DNA of 64,000 bases from Halomonas sp. HL-93 (GTDB taxonomy: Bacteria > Pseudomonadota > Gammaproteobacteria > Pseudomonadales > Halomonadaceae), in NCBI RefSeq assembly GCF_900086985.1, contig NZ_LT593974.1, forward strand, positions 1,178,001 through 1,242,000. The letters run 5' to 3'. Positions 9,810 to 18,007 of this stretch are shown one piece after another. The position numbers and the translations under genes are program-made. Numbering within the stretch: the first letter of the stretch is position 1; every line of letters starts with the position of its first letter. The notes beneath the pieces are model-generated. The model did not search any database, was not told where the DNA came from, and saw only the letters and a program-made list of their open reading frames with translations.

Positions 9810-10415
9810 GTGAAACTCAGAACCCTACTTACCGCCTCGTTTGCCTCTACCGCTCTGCTCGCCGCGGCACCGTCGGCCTTCGCCGCACCCAATGCTGATG
9901 GGCTCTATTTGGGCATCGGTACCGGTTTTAGCTCGCTGGAGAACGACAACGACGATGTCGACGATTTCATTTCCGATGGCGCTGAAGACTTTGATGTGGA
10001 TGATGACGAAGACAACGTCTTTAAAGGTTTCGTCGGCTACGAATTCAATCCTTACTTCGCTACCGAAATCTTCTATGCCGATCTGGGTCGTACCCGCCTA
10101 GAGGGTAATAGTGGCGCCAATACCGATTTGGAATCCAACGCCTACGGGGCGAATCTGGTCGGTCAATTGCCCATCACTTCCTGGTTTACCGCCTTCGCCA
10201 AGGCCGGTGTGGCCAAGTGGGAAACCGACGTCGACGGTAATCTTGGCGGTGCTAGCGTTGATCTTGAAGATCAGGACGGCACCGATCCGGTCTACGGTGT
10301 CGGCGCGCAGTTCAACTTCGATCCCTTCCTGGTCCGTGCCGAATACGAGCGTTACGACTTCGACAGCGACTACAAGATCGATACCTTTACCGCGTCGGCC
10401 GGTTTGCGCTTCTAA
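9810..10415 (+). CDS. Outer membrane beta-barrel protein (OmpA/OmpW-like fold)
   Basis: 201 residues starting with GTG, with AAGGAG eight bases upstream. The signal peptide MKLRTLLTASFASTALLAAA is followed by a likely cleavage after SAFA. The mature part alternates amphipathic strands (GLYLGIGTGFS, VFKGFVGYEF, YFATEIFYADLG, FTAFAKAGVAKWE, PVYGVGAQFNF, FLVRAEYERYDF) and ends in a terminal Phe as BAM substrates do, which suggests an 8-strand barrel. The first loop is an extremely acidic Asp-rich stretch, typical of halophile surface proteins. Function unknown. Confidence 0.85.
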   Translation: MKLRTLLTASFASTALLAAAPSAFAAPNADGLYLGIGTGFSSLENDNDDVDDFISDGAEDFDVDDDEDNVFKGFVGYEFNPYFATEIFYADLGRTRLEGNSGANTDLESNAYGANLVGQLPITSWFTAFAKAGVAKWETDVDGNLGGASVDLEDQDGTDPVYGVGAQFNFDPFLVRAEYERYDFDSDYKIDTFTASAGLRF

Positions 10416-10418
10416 CCG

Positions 10419-10724
10419 TCAATTTGTTTTGCCATGTGCGATATCAGCGCCGGGGCTAGCCCCGGCGCTGTCGTTTTCAAGAAGTTGGTTTTCCAGACCA
10501 CCACCTTGCTCCAGCTCGGCAACGGACTCTAACAAACGGCGGGCGTTCTTAGGTGTACCCAGGAGATAGGCTGTCTCTTGCAGCGCCTCATAGTCTTCGA
10601 GAGAGATCATTACCACAGACGGCGCTTTGTTGCGGGTGATGATCATGGGTGAATGGTCTTCACAGACCTGCTCCATGGTTTTTGCTAAATTGGTTCTAGC
10701 GGCCGTGTAGCTGATGGCATCCAT
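10419..10724 (-). CDS. yefM: Orphan YefM/Phd-type antitoxin with run-on C-terminus
   Basis: 101 residues, MDAISYTAARTNLAKTMEQV onward, with MIITRNKAPSVVMISLEDYEAL, all typical of the Phd/YefM DNA-binding antitoxin. Family members are about 83 residues and are followed at once by a YoeB toxin gene. Here similarity ends near LEQGGGLENQLLE, and the last ~20 residues are translated from the terminator of the convergent OMP gene. No toxin follows: the stop is 4 bp from the OMP stop. It is probably a remnant of a type II toxin-antitoxin pair after deletion of the toxin. Confidence 0.85.
   Translation of the reverse strand: MDAISYTAARTNLAKTMEQVCEDHSPMIITRNKAPSVVMISLEDYEALQETAYLLGTPKNARRLLESVAELEQGGGLENQLLENDSAGASPGADIAHGKTN
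10445..10470. terminator. Perfect palindrome terminating the OMP gene
   Basis: An 11-bp stem CAGCGCCGGGG / CCCCGGCGCTG with loop CTAG, followed by TCGTTTT on the plus strand. It lies within the 3' end of the yefM frame, which supports the view that the yefM tail is not native coding sequence. Confidence 0.75.
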
Positions 10725-10869
10725 AATGTCGTTCCTGCGCGGGATGTTTAATGTACAGAATGTCGAACGTTACGAGGTTTGACAATCGACTGCGCAGCGT
10801 TCGGTTTACCATCGCTTCGCGGCGCCAGAATTGCCACAAAGTCCTATGCTATGTGTCCAGGGAGCGCCT

Positions 10870-11208
10870 ATGAACCTTCTATTCATCTGCAGCGAAAATA
10901 GGCTACGCAGCCCAACCGAGGAAAATGTCTTTTCAGCCTATCCCGGTATCCAGGCAATCGGCGCTGGGACAGGGGCACATGCGCAAACGCCTGTTTCCCG
11001 GGACTTGATTGAGTGGGCCAATATCATTCTGGTGATGGAAAAGCACCACCAGGATGAAGTCGCCAGTACGTACAAGGACGTGTTGAAGGGAAAGCCGCTG
11101 GTCTGTCTGGATATCCCCGATCACTACGAATTCATGCAGCCCGAACTCATCAAATTGCTCAAGGAAAGGGTGCCAGAGTATGTGCGGTTAGCGACAGTCG
11201 AAAAATAG
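10870..11208 (+). CDS. Small protein tyrosine phosphatase-like protein
   Basis: 112 residues. The N-terminus MNLLFICSENRLRSPTEE contains the C-x5-R phosphatase loop (Cys 7 to Arg 13), right after a short beta strand as in low-molecular-weight phosphatases. The later stretch NIILVMEKHHQDEV and CLDIPDHYEFM fit a compact predicted tyrosine phosphatase group (COG4551-like). GGGAG lies six bases before the ATG; the frame opens at 10831 with a TTG. No kinase partner lies nearby, so its substrate is unknown. Confidence 0.75.
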   Translation: MNLLFICSENRLRSPTEENVFSAYPGIQAIGAGTGAHAQTPVSRDLIEWANIILVMEKHHQDEVASTYKDVLKGKPLVCLDIPDHYEFMQPELIKLLKERVPEYVRLATVEK

Positions 11209-11266
11209 CTAGGTTAGCCACCGCCAAGAAGCGATGCAGCTGAGCTGGGGCGTTAAGCCAACAAAT

Positions 11267-11460
11267 ATGATAACTGCTTCAAAAAGGCTGACATTAAGGC
11301 ACCATAAGCCCGAGGATATCGCTTCAATCTTTGAAAGCTATACTGGTGACCTCAAATCAGCAAGATATCTTGCGAGGCTGCCACACTTCGGTATCGAGCA
11401 AACCGAACGGATGCTTCAGATGCTTTCAACCCCGGAAATTACTGTGATCGGCGGCAACAA
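11267..11460 (+). pseudogene. Truncated GNAT acetyltransferase
   Basis: The frame starts MITASKRLTLRHHKPEDIAS and resembles the first 60 residues of RimJ/RimL-type N-acetyltransferases (RLTLR, then a Glu-Asp helix). The acetyl-CoA binding Q/RxxGxG/A region is missing. After about 11450 the open frame merely runs antisense through the 3' end of the MDR gene, up to 11590. It is a 5' remnant. The bases just before it, GGCGTTAAGCC, resemble an attC core, but no full site was found. Confidence 0.5.
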
Positions 11461-11461
11461 T

Positions 11462-12481
11462 TTACTCTTTAACGACAAGCACGACCTTGCCTTGAACGCC
11501 GCCTTGCATAGCTCGCTGATGCGCAGCCGGTGCTTCTGCCAACGAATAGGTACTGTCGATCACGATCCGAATGGTACGGTTGTCGAGTAAGCGACTGGCC
11601 TGCGCCAGCAGCATTCCGTTTGAGTGCACCTGTAGTGAGGAAACCGTAATTCCTAGCCTGTGGGCTTCATCCCTGGCAGAAAAGCCCAAGGGGTTGACCA
11701 GAAAGAGCGAGCCGCCTGGTTTAATAATGCTGAGGAAGCGTCCCATGTTCGAACCACCCACAGCGTCAAGCACCAGATCCACGTCATGTGCGACCGTTTC
11801 GGCGGCTGCCTTGGTGTAATCAATGAAGTCGTCAGCACCCAGCTCACGAAGAAGCCCTTCATGCTTACCTGAAGCAACCGCGATCACGCGTGCCCCTTTC
11901 CATTTGGCGATTTGAACCGCTAGATGCCCCACGCCACCGCCAGCTCCATTGATCAAGACGGCCTTGCCTTCGAGCGGGACAGGCACATGCTGGAATGCCT
12001 GGAATGGGTTTAGTCGGTTGTGGCCAGGATCCACCAGAAACTGCCAGACAGTAAGCAGTGACATCGGGGCACCTGCTGCCTCGACATGAGAAATGCCCTT
12101 TGGCTTCAACGCCAGGTGGCTTTCAGGAACGCTGACATATTCGGCATAGGCGCCGCTGCCCGTCATCAGGTCTTCGGGAAAACGCACCATTGCAAAGACG
12201 TGGTCACCTACGCTGACTTTGGAAACCCCGTCGCCGACGGCAGCAACGACTCCTGACACATCAGTGCCCAATATCAACGGGAAATGTGGGCTAGGCTGCC
12301 ATTCTGGAGGTAGCGCCCGATAGCCGTCGCGCAGGTAAAGGTCTGGTGGGTTAAGACTTGCCGCACGAACCTGGATAAGCACTTCACCGGTTTGTACTGC
12401 GGGTCGGGGCGTATCTTCGTAAAGCAAGACCTCTGGGTCACCGAAACTATGCAGCTGCACTGCTTTCATCATGTCGTTCAT
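11462..12481 (-). CDS. MDR family NAD(P)H-dependent quinone oxidoreductase / alcohol dehydrogenase
   Basis: About 339 residues from MNDMMKAVQLHSFGDPEV. The GroES-like domain (SLNPPDLYLRDG, LGTDVSGVVAAVGDGV, VGDHVFAM) precedes the Rossmann fold (LINGAGGGVGHLAVQIAKW). The structural and catalytic zinc cysteines of alcohol dehydrogenases are missing, so a quinone-reductase-like activity is more likely. An in-frame ATG at 12496 is possible, but GTGAG supports 12481. Divergent from a LysR gene 74-90 bp away, its likely regulator. Confidence 0.88.
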   Translation of the reverse strand: MNDMMKAVQLHSFGDPEVLLYEDTPRPAVQTGEVLIQVRAASLNPPDLYLRDGYRALPPEWQPSPHFPLILGTDVSGVVAAVGDGVSKVSVGDHVFAMVRFPEDLMTGSGAYAEYVSVPESHLALKPKGISHVEAAGAPMSLLTVWQFLVDPGHNRLNPFQAFQHVPVPLEGKAVLINGAGGGVGHLAVQIAKWKGARVIAVASGKHEGLLRELGADDFIDYTKAAAETVAHDVDLVLDAVGGSNMGRFLSIIKPGGSLFLVNPLGFSARDEAHRLGITVSSLQVHSNGMLLAQASRLLDNRTIRIVIDSTYSLAEAPAAHQRAMQGGVQGKVVLVVKE

Positions 12482-12570
12482 CACAATCTCACTCATGAAT
12501 GGTTACATGGCAAATAGTAAGAAAGTTCCTTGCCGTTGATAATGGTGCGTAGATTCGTTTTAATTGTTCC

Positions 12571-13473
12571 ATGAAAGAACAAATTGGATTAGAACGCCTC
12601 ACGGGCCTTATCGCATTTGCACGCGCCGGTTCATTAGGCAGCTACACCGCTGCGGCGCGCTCGTTGTCTGTTTCGCCCTCTGCGATAAGCAAAAGCATTC
12701 AGCGGTTGGAGCGTCACTTCGGCGTCTCTCTTTTCACTCGCACGACACGATCTCTGTCTTTCACGGCCGAGGGCCGCGACTTGCATGGACGTGTGCTAGA
12801 GCTGCTGCGCCAAGCAGAAGAGATAGAGCAGGTGGTCAAGTCTGCTCGTACCGAGCCCGCAGGCACGTTACGAATTGCGACATCACTTCCACTGGGACTG
12901 CATCTGATTGCTCCTGCTATTACGGATTTTCGAACACGCTACCCGAAGGTAGCGATCGACCTGCGGCTGAGCGACCACATCGTCGGTATGGTTGAAGAGG
13001 GCATTGATCTTGCAGTACGGATCGGTGAACTTGCGGATTCGTCACTTTTGTCCAGGCGACTCTCACCTTACAGGCTCTCTTGCTACGCTTCGCCAGACTA
13101 CTTGGCTAGGTATGGTGCTCCCGAGCATCCTGATGAGCTGGTGGGGCACGAAACGATCAATTTGCGTTACCAAAGTACGGGACAAATGTTTCGCTGGCCG
13201 TTCCGGATCGGCGAGAGGGAGGTTGAGATAGTGCCATCTTCCCCTGTCATCGTTGACTCAAGCGAAGCCGTCATCGCCGCTATGACCGCAGGAGCAGGCA
13301 TCGGAATGGCTGCAAGTTTCATGGCTGCCCCGCGGGTTAGACGAAGTGAACTTATACCCATCCTGCCTGACTTCGGCGTAGAGCGTCATAATATAGTTGC
13401 GTTATGGCCGCAGAGTCGGCGCACCAACCCTGCTGTACGCGCCTTTATTGATATGTTGATCGAACGACTTTGA
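12571..13473 (+). CDS. LysR family transcriptional regulator
   Basis: 300 residues. The HTH is at 15-65 ([31 protein letters not shown]), followed by an effector domain of the CrgA/DmlR-like type ([21 protein letters not shown]). No clear Shine-Dalgarno precedes the ATG. It shares a short control region with the MDR gene and probably regulates it. Confidence 0.92.
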   Translation: MKEQIGLERLTGLIAFARAGSLGSYTAAARSLSVSPSAISKSIQRLERHFGVSLFTRTTRSLSFTAEGRDLHGRVLELLRQAEEIEQVVKSARTEPAGTLRIATSLPLGLHLIAPAITDFRTRYPKVAIDLRLSDHIVGMVEEGIDLAVRIGELADSSLLSRRLSPYRLSCYASPDYLARYGAPEHPDELVGHETINLRYQSTGQMFRWPFRIGEREVEIVPSSPVIVDSSEAVIAAMTAGAGIGMAASFMAAPRVRRSELIPILPDFGVERHNIVALWPQSRRTNPAVRAFIDMLIERL

Positions 13474-13572
13474 ATACCTAACACTTGATACACACAAAAC
13501 TCTGTAATCAGCGAACAGCAGTTTTACATCGTTCAGCATAATTGACATACATGCAGCTCCGCAGTGCTTGTG

Positions 13573-13698
13573 TTAAGTAGGATTTGGCAGTGCTTCCGGC
13601 AGCGTTTCAGTGCTTCGCAACAGTCCAGCATCGCGCTCAATAAGGGCGCGCCAATCTTGCTGGCAGGAGGTGATGAGATCATTAAAGCGGTAGCCCAT
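13573..13698 (-). pseudogene. tenA stump (second copy, 41 residues)
   Basis: Starts MGYRFNDLITSCQQDWRALI with the same GGAGGCATC leader as tenA at 2127. It keeps alignment for about 22 residues, then loses it through small indels and stops at 13573. More than 180 residues are missing, including the catalytic region. The next gene downstream is on the opposite strand, so nothing is left for its riboswitch to control. Confidence 0.85.
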
Positions 13699-13963
13699 GA
13701 TGCCTCCGGTGGTAATGATCCGGAAGGCAGGCGAATAAGATCGAGGAAATGGCGCGGAAGCTGGCGTGAAATGAAGCCGTGTCCATCGCTTGATCCCTAC
13801 GCTGGTACCCGCGCTGCGAACTTGAGTAAGCAGCAGCGCATTAGCCGGATCAGGTTCAGCGGGACCAGCGCTCGGCAGCAAACAATACTACGTCCTGCGC
13901 CATTTCAGCCTGATTTCGCCGGCACCCCGTCAAGCTGTTCGTTGGTGGAGTGTAGGAGGCGAG
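13588..13963. repeat. Direct repeat copy 2: tenA 5' end, leader and TPP riboswitch
   Basis: Same orientation as the copy at about 2022-2400 and similar over the riboswitch, leader and first tenA codons, plus about 30 bp of upstream flank (GTTGGTGGAGTGTAGGAGGCG). Both copies are followed upstream by AT-rich DNA that contains AATCAATGGGGTAGA (about 2490 and 14028), so the similarity extends in patches beyond the riboswitch. Confidence 0.8.
13794..13934 (-). promoter_or_regulatory. Second TPP riboswitch, orphan and probably decayed
   Basis: It has the same order of THI-box elements as at 2235-2371: GGGGTGCCGG, CTGAACCTGATCCGGCTAATG and GTAGGGATCAAGCG. But the nearly invariant CTGAGA reads CTGAAA here, a change at a base that stacks on the pyrimidine ring of TPP in known structures. 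The leader leads only into the tenA stump. It is most likely a non-functional relic. Confidence 0.85.
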
Positions 13964-14139
13964 TGGAGGAGCGCGTAAGCATGTGAATTTCGAATATGAT
14001 GTCAAACTTAGCTTTTCCTTTATTAAAATCAATGGGGTAGAATCAAGGTTGGTGAACGGATAAACTCAATAAATGCTTTTTTTACGTTTATTGGAATTAT
14101 GTAAATCACTCGTAAGTGTTTGGGTGAACTGGAGTATGT

Positions 14140-14775
14140 ATGAAATTAATCAACATTGACGAAGACGCACCTGACATATTCTATATATTTGTCAATCAGT
14201 TTAACCCTATTACTCATCACAATTTTAATCTCACTAAGACATTTTCCTCAGGTGCTGTAGCTTCATGTTCGGATCCAGAATTCATGAAAAAATACATAGC
14301 AGGCAAGGTGCGATACCTTCCCTATGAGCCTTGTCATAGTGACGCTCTAGCGGTATCTCCTTACTTCATGACGGCAATCAATGACTACCGTATAGAATAT
14401 GATGCCGAAGTGTTTCGAGAGAAGTATTACCCGCTATATCCGTCGAGGTTGTCCGCTCTATATGCTTTTGGTGATATGGAAACGTGTAAGCTTGTATCAG
14501 CAAAATATGGGTGGCCACTAAATTCTGTTCAGAAATTTATAATTAAAGATTGGCCCCTAACAAGAATTGTAAAAGTAAATATGGAGCATGTTACATTGGC
14601 AAGGCATGCCTATAAAGTTTCTATGCTCAAAGATACTAATCGGCTATGGGGCGGATATTGGTCAGGATTTGACAATATTATATTGGAGTTGCCAGCCGCG
14701 GGATTTGAGCGCAGGGAATATGATTCAGGTGTAATATGGGAATATTTAATAGAAGGGATTGTTGAATGCGCCTAG
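14140..14775 (+). CDS. Hypothetical protein, AT-rich accessory gene
   Basis: 211 residues, soluble, no family confidently recognised. The central stretch FREKYYPLYPSRLSALYAFGDMETC resembles, by eye, small uncharacterised proteins (DUF2441-like) in which a Tyr-Pro-Ser-Arg-Leu motif is conserved; I cannot confirm this. No signal peptide or membrane segment. It is AT-rich and lies between the tenA-riboswitch repeat and a receiver-domain protein on the same strand, with 94 bp between them. Probably horizontally acquired. Confidence 0.65.
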   Translation: MKLINIDEDAPDIFYIFVNQFNPITHHNFNLTKTFSSGAVASCSDPEFMKKYIAGKVRYLPYEPCHSDALAVSPYFMTAINDYRIEYDAEVFREKYYPLYPSRLSALYAFGDMETCKLVSAKYGWPLNSVQKFIIKDWPLTRIVKVNMEHVTLARHAYKVSMLKDTNRLWGGYWSGFDNIILELPAAGFERREYDSGVIWEYLIEGIVECA

Positions 14776-14869
14776 TGGAATTGTTGAACATAGCCATGCT
14801 ATGCGTTCAAGCATTTTGTTGCTTCGCTCGGTGCATTTTGTCCGTGCTAAGCGCCATAAGGAGTAACTA

Positions 14870-15643
14870 TTGAGTATCAAGGAATTCTCAGAATCTGCGA
14901 AGGGATTTACCAAAAGTCCCTTAGGGATTATTGCTCTATTTATTGTGCTTGTGTATGGCTTTGCTTCTTTGGTGGTTAGCTTTGGCCAAAATGTATCAGA
15001 TCACATAACGCCTCTAATTTATTTTATGGTTTTTTTCCCCATCTTGGTTTTTTTGGGATTTCTTTGGCTTGTCGCCAATCATCATAATAAATTATACGGG
15101 CCATCGGATTTCAAAAATGAAGAGAACTTTTTGAAGTCACAACTTTCATCTGCCATTTCATTGGCTGCTGCAATATCAAAGCAACCTGGTGGTAGCGAAG
15201 TGCTCAATAAAGATCAACTGAATGAAATTGTTGACATTTTTTTGAAAATGAAGAGAAGGCCTTCATCTGATAAATGGAAAAATAGAGTTTTGTGGGTTGA
15301 TGATTGTCCGGAGAATAATATTTATGAGCGCCAAGCTTTTGAAGATCAAGGCTTACACATAGAGCTTGCTATTTCTACCGAAGAAGCCTTGCAAATATTA
15401 GAACATGAAAAATTCGCAATTATTATCTCAGATATGGGTAGAAAGGAAGGATCGGAAGAAGGCTATGTGCTACTCCATGAGCTAAGAAAATCTGGTAATA
15501 GAACGCCTTTTGTGATTTATGCGGGTTCTAATCTTTATGAGCATAAAAAGTTGGCTCGTGAACGAGGCGCTATCGGTAGCACTAACAGGCCGCAAGAACT
15601 GTTCCAACTAGTAATGCGAACAGTGCAAAATGGCTCTGAATAA
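14870..15643 (+). CDS. Membrane-anchored receiver-like (REC fold) protein
   Basis: 257 residues with TTG start and AAGGAG seven bases upstream. Two membrane segments (about 18-40 and 50-70) and a helical linker precede a C-terminal receiver-like domain from about residue 140. The acidic pair is in VLWVDDCPENN, the phospho-acceptor-position Asp in IIISDMGRKEG, a Ser in VIYAGSN, and a terminal GSTNRPQEL where the usual invariant Lys before Pro is Arg. There is no output domain and no histidine kinase nearby. AT-rich; probably acquired together with the previous gene. The function is not known; a signalling or defence-type role is only a guess. Confidence 0.72.
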   Translation: MSIKEFSESAKGFTKSPLGIIALFIVLVYGFASLVVSFGQNVSDHITPLIYFMVFFPILVFLGFLWLVANHHNKLYGPSDFKNEENFLKSQLSSAISLAAAISKQPGGSEVLNKDQLNEIVDIFLKMKRRPSSDKWKNRVLWVDDCPENNIYERQAFEDQGLHIELAISTEEALQILEHEKFAIIISDMGRKEGSEEGYVLLHELRKSGNRTPFVIYAGSNLYEHKKLARERGAIGSTNRPQELFQLVMRTVQNGSE

Positions 15644-15947
15644 GGTCATTAAAATTTCCTTATAGTCACCAGATGTTCACAAGCTCACGCTTTTTGATCC
15701 TGCCTCCAAAACTAACGTCATGCATTTGATGAGATATCCAGCTAACCTTGGATAAAGTAGACATAACGTTAACTTATGCGATCCACCCATAGGCGCGAAA
15801 AACATCATGGTTGTGTTAGCTCATCGCGGTGCTTGGCCGTTCAAGTGTCGCCTTAATATTGAACAGACCCGTTAACCCCTGAATTCAAACATTAAGCGCG
15901 GTACGCAGTGCCTTTGCCTCCGCGTCAAAAGCAACAGTGCTATGACT
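15644..15947. other. Intergenic region without a recognised gene
   Basis: Separates the AT-rich pair from the reductase operon. The minus strand at 15889-15943 reads a short frame ending ...FDAEAKALRTALNV, possibly the 3' remnant of a lost gene. No terminator or repeat was recognised. Confidence 0.4.
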
Positions 15948-16619
15948 TTATCGTTTGGATTCAAAACTTTTCCAGGCCAGCCCAATCAGAGCAATCGCCA
16001 ACACAGAGAACAGCACAGCGGCGCCCGACGAACCCAGCACCTGCAACGTCAGGCCTGAAACGACCAGCCAGAGCGCAGGAATGATGGCGGCGATCCATAG
16101 GGCGAAACCCCGCAACATGATAAGCACCAGGCCCAGCGTAGTCACCGCCGTGGGGTCGGCGTGTATGCCGAACACTTCCGCCTGAAGCCAGGCACCACCA
16201 CTCAGCGGAGCTACCAGCGGCATGATGATCAGGCCGAAGAGGGTGACGGCGATGCCGATAATAACCGGTGGGTGTGTTGCGCGTGTTGCGTTATCCATTC
16301 CCCATCCCGTTAGCGCCATCACTACCAGCAGCAAGGCCTGGGCGATGAAAGCGTAACCAACATAGCCCCCGGCCCAGTTAAGTTCTGCATAGCGCTGAAT
16401 GAAAAACGCCACGGCCACAAAGGCCCATAGCGGGGCGGGTAGTAGGCAGGCTATTCGCGTGCGGTGTCTCAGCGCCAGCACCAGGGTGGCGGCGCCCAGG
16501 GCGAGGGTCAGTAATTGCAGCGGCCAGAAGGTTTCGCCCATGCGTTCCAACAGGCGAAAGTACACCTCCGCCGTGAAGGGAATAAAGTCCTGTACCTGGT
16601 AGCTTGCCCACGCGTTCAT
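15948..16619 (-). CDS. DUF6064-like multi-pass membrane protein
   Basis: 223 residues with six or seven hydrophobic segments. It opens FIPFTAEVYFRLLERMGETF WPLQLLTLAL, the pattern of the DUF6064 family as I remember it. It overlaps the stop of the upstream aldo/keto reductase in an ATGA arrangement, so it is translationally coupled. Last gene of a four-gene minus-strand operon. Function unknown. Confidence 0.75.
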   Translation of the reverse strand: MNAWASYQVQDFIPFTAEVYFRLLERMGETFWPLQLLTLALGAATLVLALRHRTRIACLLPAPLWAFVAVAFFIQRYAELNWAGGYVGYAFIAQALLLVVMALTGWGMDNATRATHPPVIIGIAVTLFGLIIMPLVAPLSGGAWLQAEVFGIHADPTAVTTLGLVLIMLRGFALWIAAIIPALWLVVSGLTLQVLGSSGAAVLFSVLAIALIGLAWKSFESKR

Positions 16620-17563
16620 AGCGACTCGATATAGTCAGCCATCCGCTGCCGTGCATCGGCCGAGGGCATGGGGGAGTGGCCGGCGCGCATGTTCTCGCGC
16701 ATATGTTCGACCTGGGTGGTGGCGGGTATCGCGCAGGTGATCGCCGGATGGCTGACGATGAATTTCAGCAGGAAGTCCGCCCAGGTTGTGCAGCCGCATT
16801 CCTCGTTGGCCCATTCGGGCAATTCAGCGTTACGCTGCTTGAGATGCTTGATCAGGCTGCCGCCATCGTAAGGCCGGTTGGCGATCACGCCGATGCCGCG
16901 TTCTTCCGCCAGGGGCAGTAGTCGGTTTTCGGCCTCGCGGTGGGTGATGTTGTAGGTGAGCTGAACGAAGTCGATATCCTCTGACGACATGATTTGCTCC
17001 ACCTCGTCGTGGCGGCGCCCGTGGGAGGTGGTGATACCGACATGGCGAACCGTGCCTTCAGCTTTCATTTCCTGCAGCGCGGCCAGGTGATCGCGCCAGT
17101 CGGTCAGGTTGTGCACCTGCACCAGGTCGAAGTGATCCAACGTCCAGCGGTCTTTCAACTCCGCCACCTGCTCCCGGGCGGAACCACCGGCGGGGCTCCA
17201 GACCTTTTCGGCGGCAAACAGGCGCTCAGGTGTGCCGAGTTTTTGCAAGGCATAGCCCATCACGTCCGGTGCCGAGCCGTACATGGGCGAGGAGTCGATC
17301 AGGCCGCCGCCATGTTCGAAAAAGGCCTTCACCACCTCGGTGCGCGCATCGAGCAGCGTCTCGTCACTGCCAACGTTGAACGTGCGCCAGGTGCCCATGC
17401 CAATCACGGGCAGCTTTTTGTCACTCCCCGCAAGGGTCTTCCGGTGCATCCCGTCGGTGTTGGCCAGCAGCGGCATGCTTGGCAACATCATGGCGGCCAG
17501 CGTGGCCCCCATGAGCTTGAGGTTTTCTCGGCGCGTGAGGCGATGCTTGATGCGATGGTTCAT
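16616..17563 (-). CDS. Aldo/keto reductase with Tat-like signal peptide
   Basis: 315 residues. The N-terminus has RLTRRENLKLMGATLAAMML, a twin-arginine followed by a hydrophobic stretch, suggesting export of a folded, possibly cofactor-loaded enzyme to the periplasm. The AKR barrel follows (LPVIGMGTWRTF, then LIDSSPMYGSA with the catalytic Tyr). The start ATG overlaps the previous stop (ATGA), and AAGGAG is nine bases upstream. Its C-terminus overlaps the DUF6064 gene the same way. The operon pairs it with two membrane proteins. Confidence 0.88.
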   Translation of the reverse strand: MNHRIKHRLTRRENLKLMGATLAAMMLPSMPLLANTDGMHRKTLAGSDKKLPVIGMGTWRTFNVGSDETLLDARTEVVKAFFEHGGGLIDSSPMYGSAPDVMGYALQKLGTPERLFAAEKVWSPAGGSAREQVAELKDRWTLDHFDLVQVHNLTDWRDHLAALQEMKAEGTVRHVGITTSHGRRHDEVEQIMSSEDIDFVQLTYNITHREAENRLLPLAEERGIGVIANRPYDGGSLIKHLKQRNAELPEWANEECGCTTWADFLLKFIVSHPAITCAIPATTQVEHMRENMRAGHSPMPSADARQRMADYIESL

Positions 17564-17970
17564 AGCGGTCGCTCCTTCCATTTTTTGGGGATCGGCACCG
17601 TGGCCGCCAACACCAGCACAAAGCAGGTCAGTACAAACACCTTATTCACAAACCAGTTGGTGCGCCAGATCGACCACTCGGGGTCATTGAGGAAGCGCAC
17701 AAACAGGGTGCCGATGATGAGGATTTCAATAACGGACATACCCACCGCCAAGGCGCGCGTGTAGCGGGGCTGTTTGAGCAGCGCCCAGCCTAGCCAGACG
17801 TGCGCCAGCGGCCATAGATCCCAATAGATATACCGCGACCAGGGCTCGCCGTATGCCAGCGCGTAGCCAATGGGGAACAGGTATTTGATGAACAATGTCC
17901 ACGCCGCAAGAATAAATAGCAGGTGGGCGAGAAAGCGGATCCAGGCATTGGGTGGTGCGGGCTGTGGCAT
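17560..17970 (-). CDS. Hypothetical inner membrane protein
   Basis: 136 residues with four hydrophobic segments (FLAHLLFILAAWTLFIKYLF; WPLAHVWLGWALL; ALAVGMSVIEILIIGTLFV; VFVLTCFVLVLAATV). The frame opens upstream to 18075, but that part is antisense-like to the next reductase gene, so the ATG at 17970 is preferred. It overlaps the following reductase by ATGA. No family recognised. Confidence 0.7.
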   Translation of the reverse strand: MPQPAPPNAWIRFLAHLLFILAAWTLFIKYLFPIGYALAYGEPWSRYIYWDLWPLAHVWLGWALLKQPRYTRALAVGMSVIEILIIGTLFVRFLNDPEWSIWRTNWFVNKVFVLTCFVLVLAATVPIPKKWKERPL

Positions 17971-18007
17971 GGCATCGCTCCAGTGCAGGGCCGTTGATGG
18001 CCTGGCC

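Noticed and set aside
11200..11270. GGCGTTAAGCC before the GNAT stump as an attC core
   Set aside because: It matches GTTRRRY, but no paired left core or inverted arms were found upstream, so a chance match is more likely.
13564..13986. Plus-strand frame of 140 codons
   Set aside because: It is antisense to the decayed riboswitch and tenA stump and shows no protein family features.
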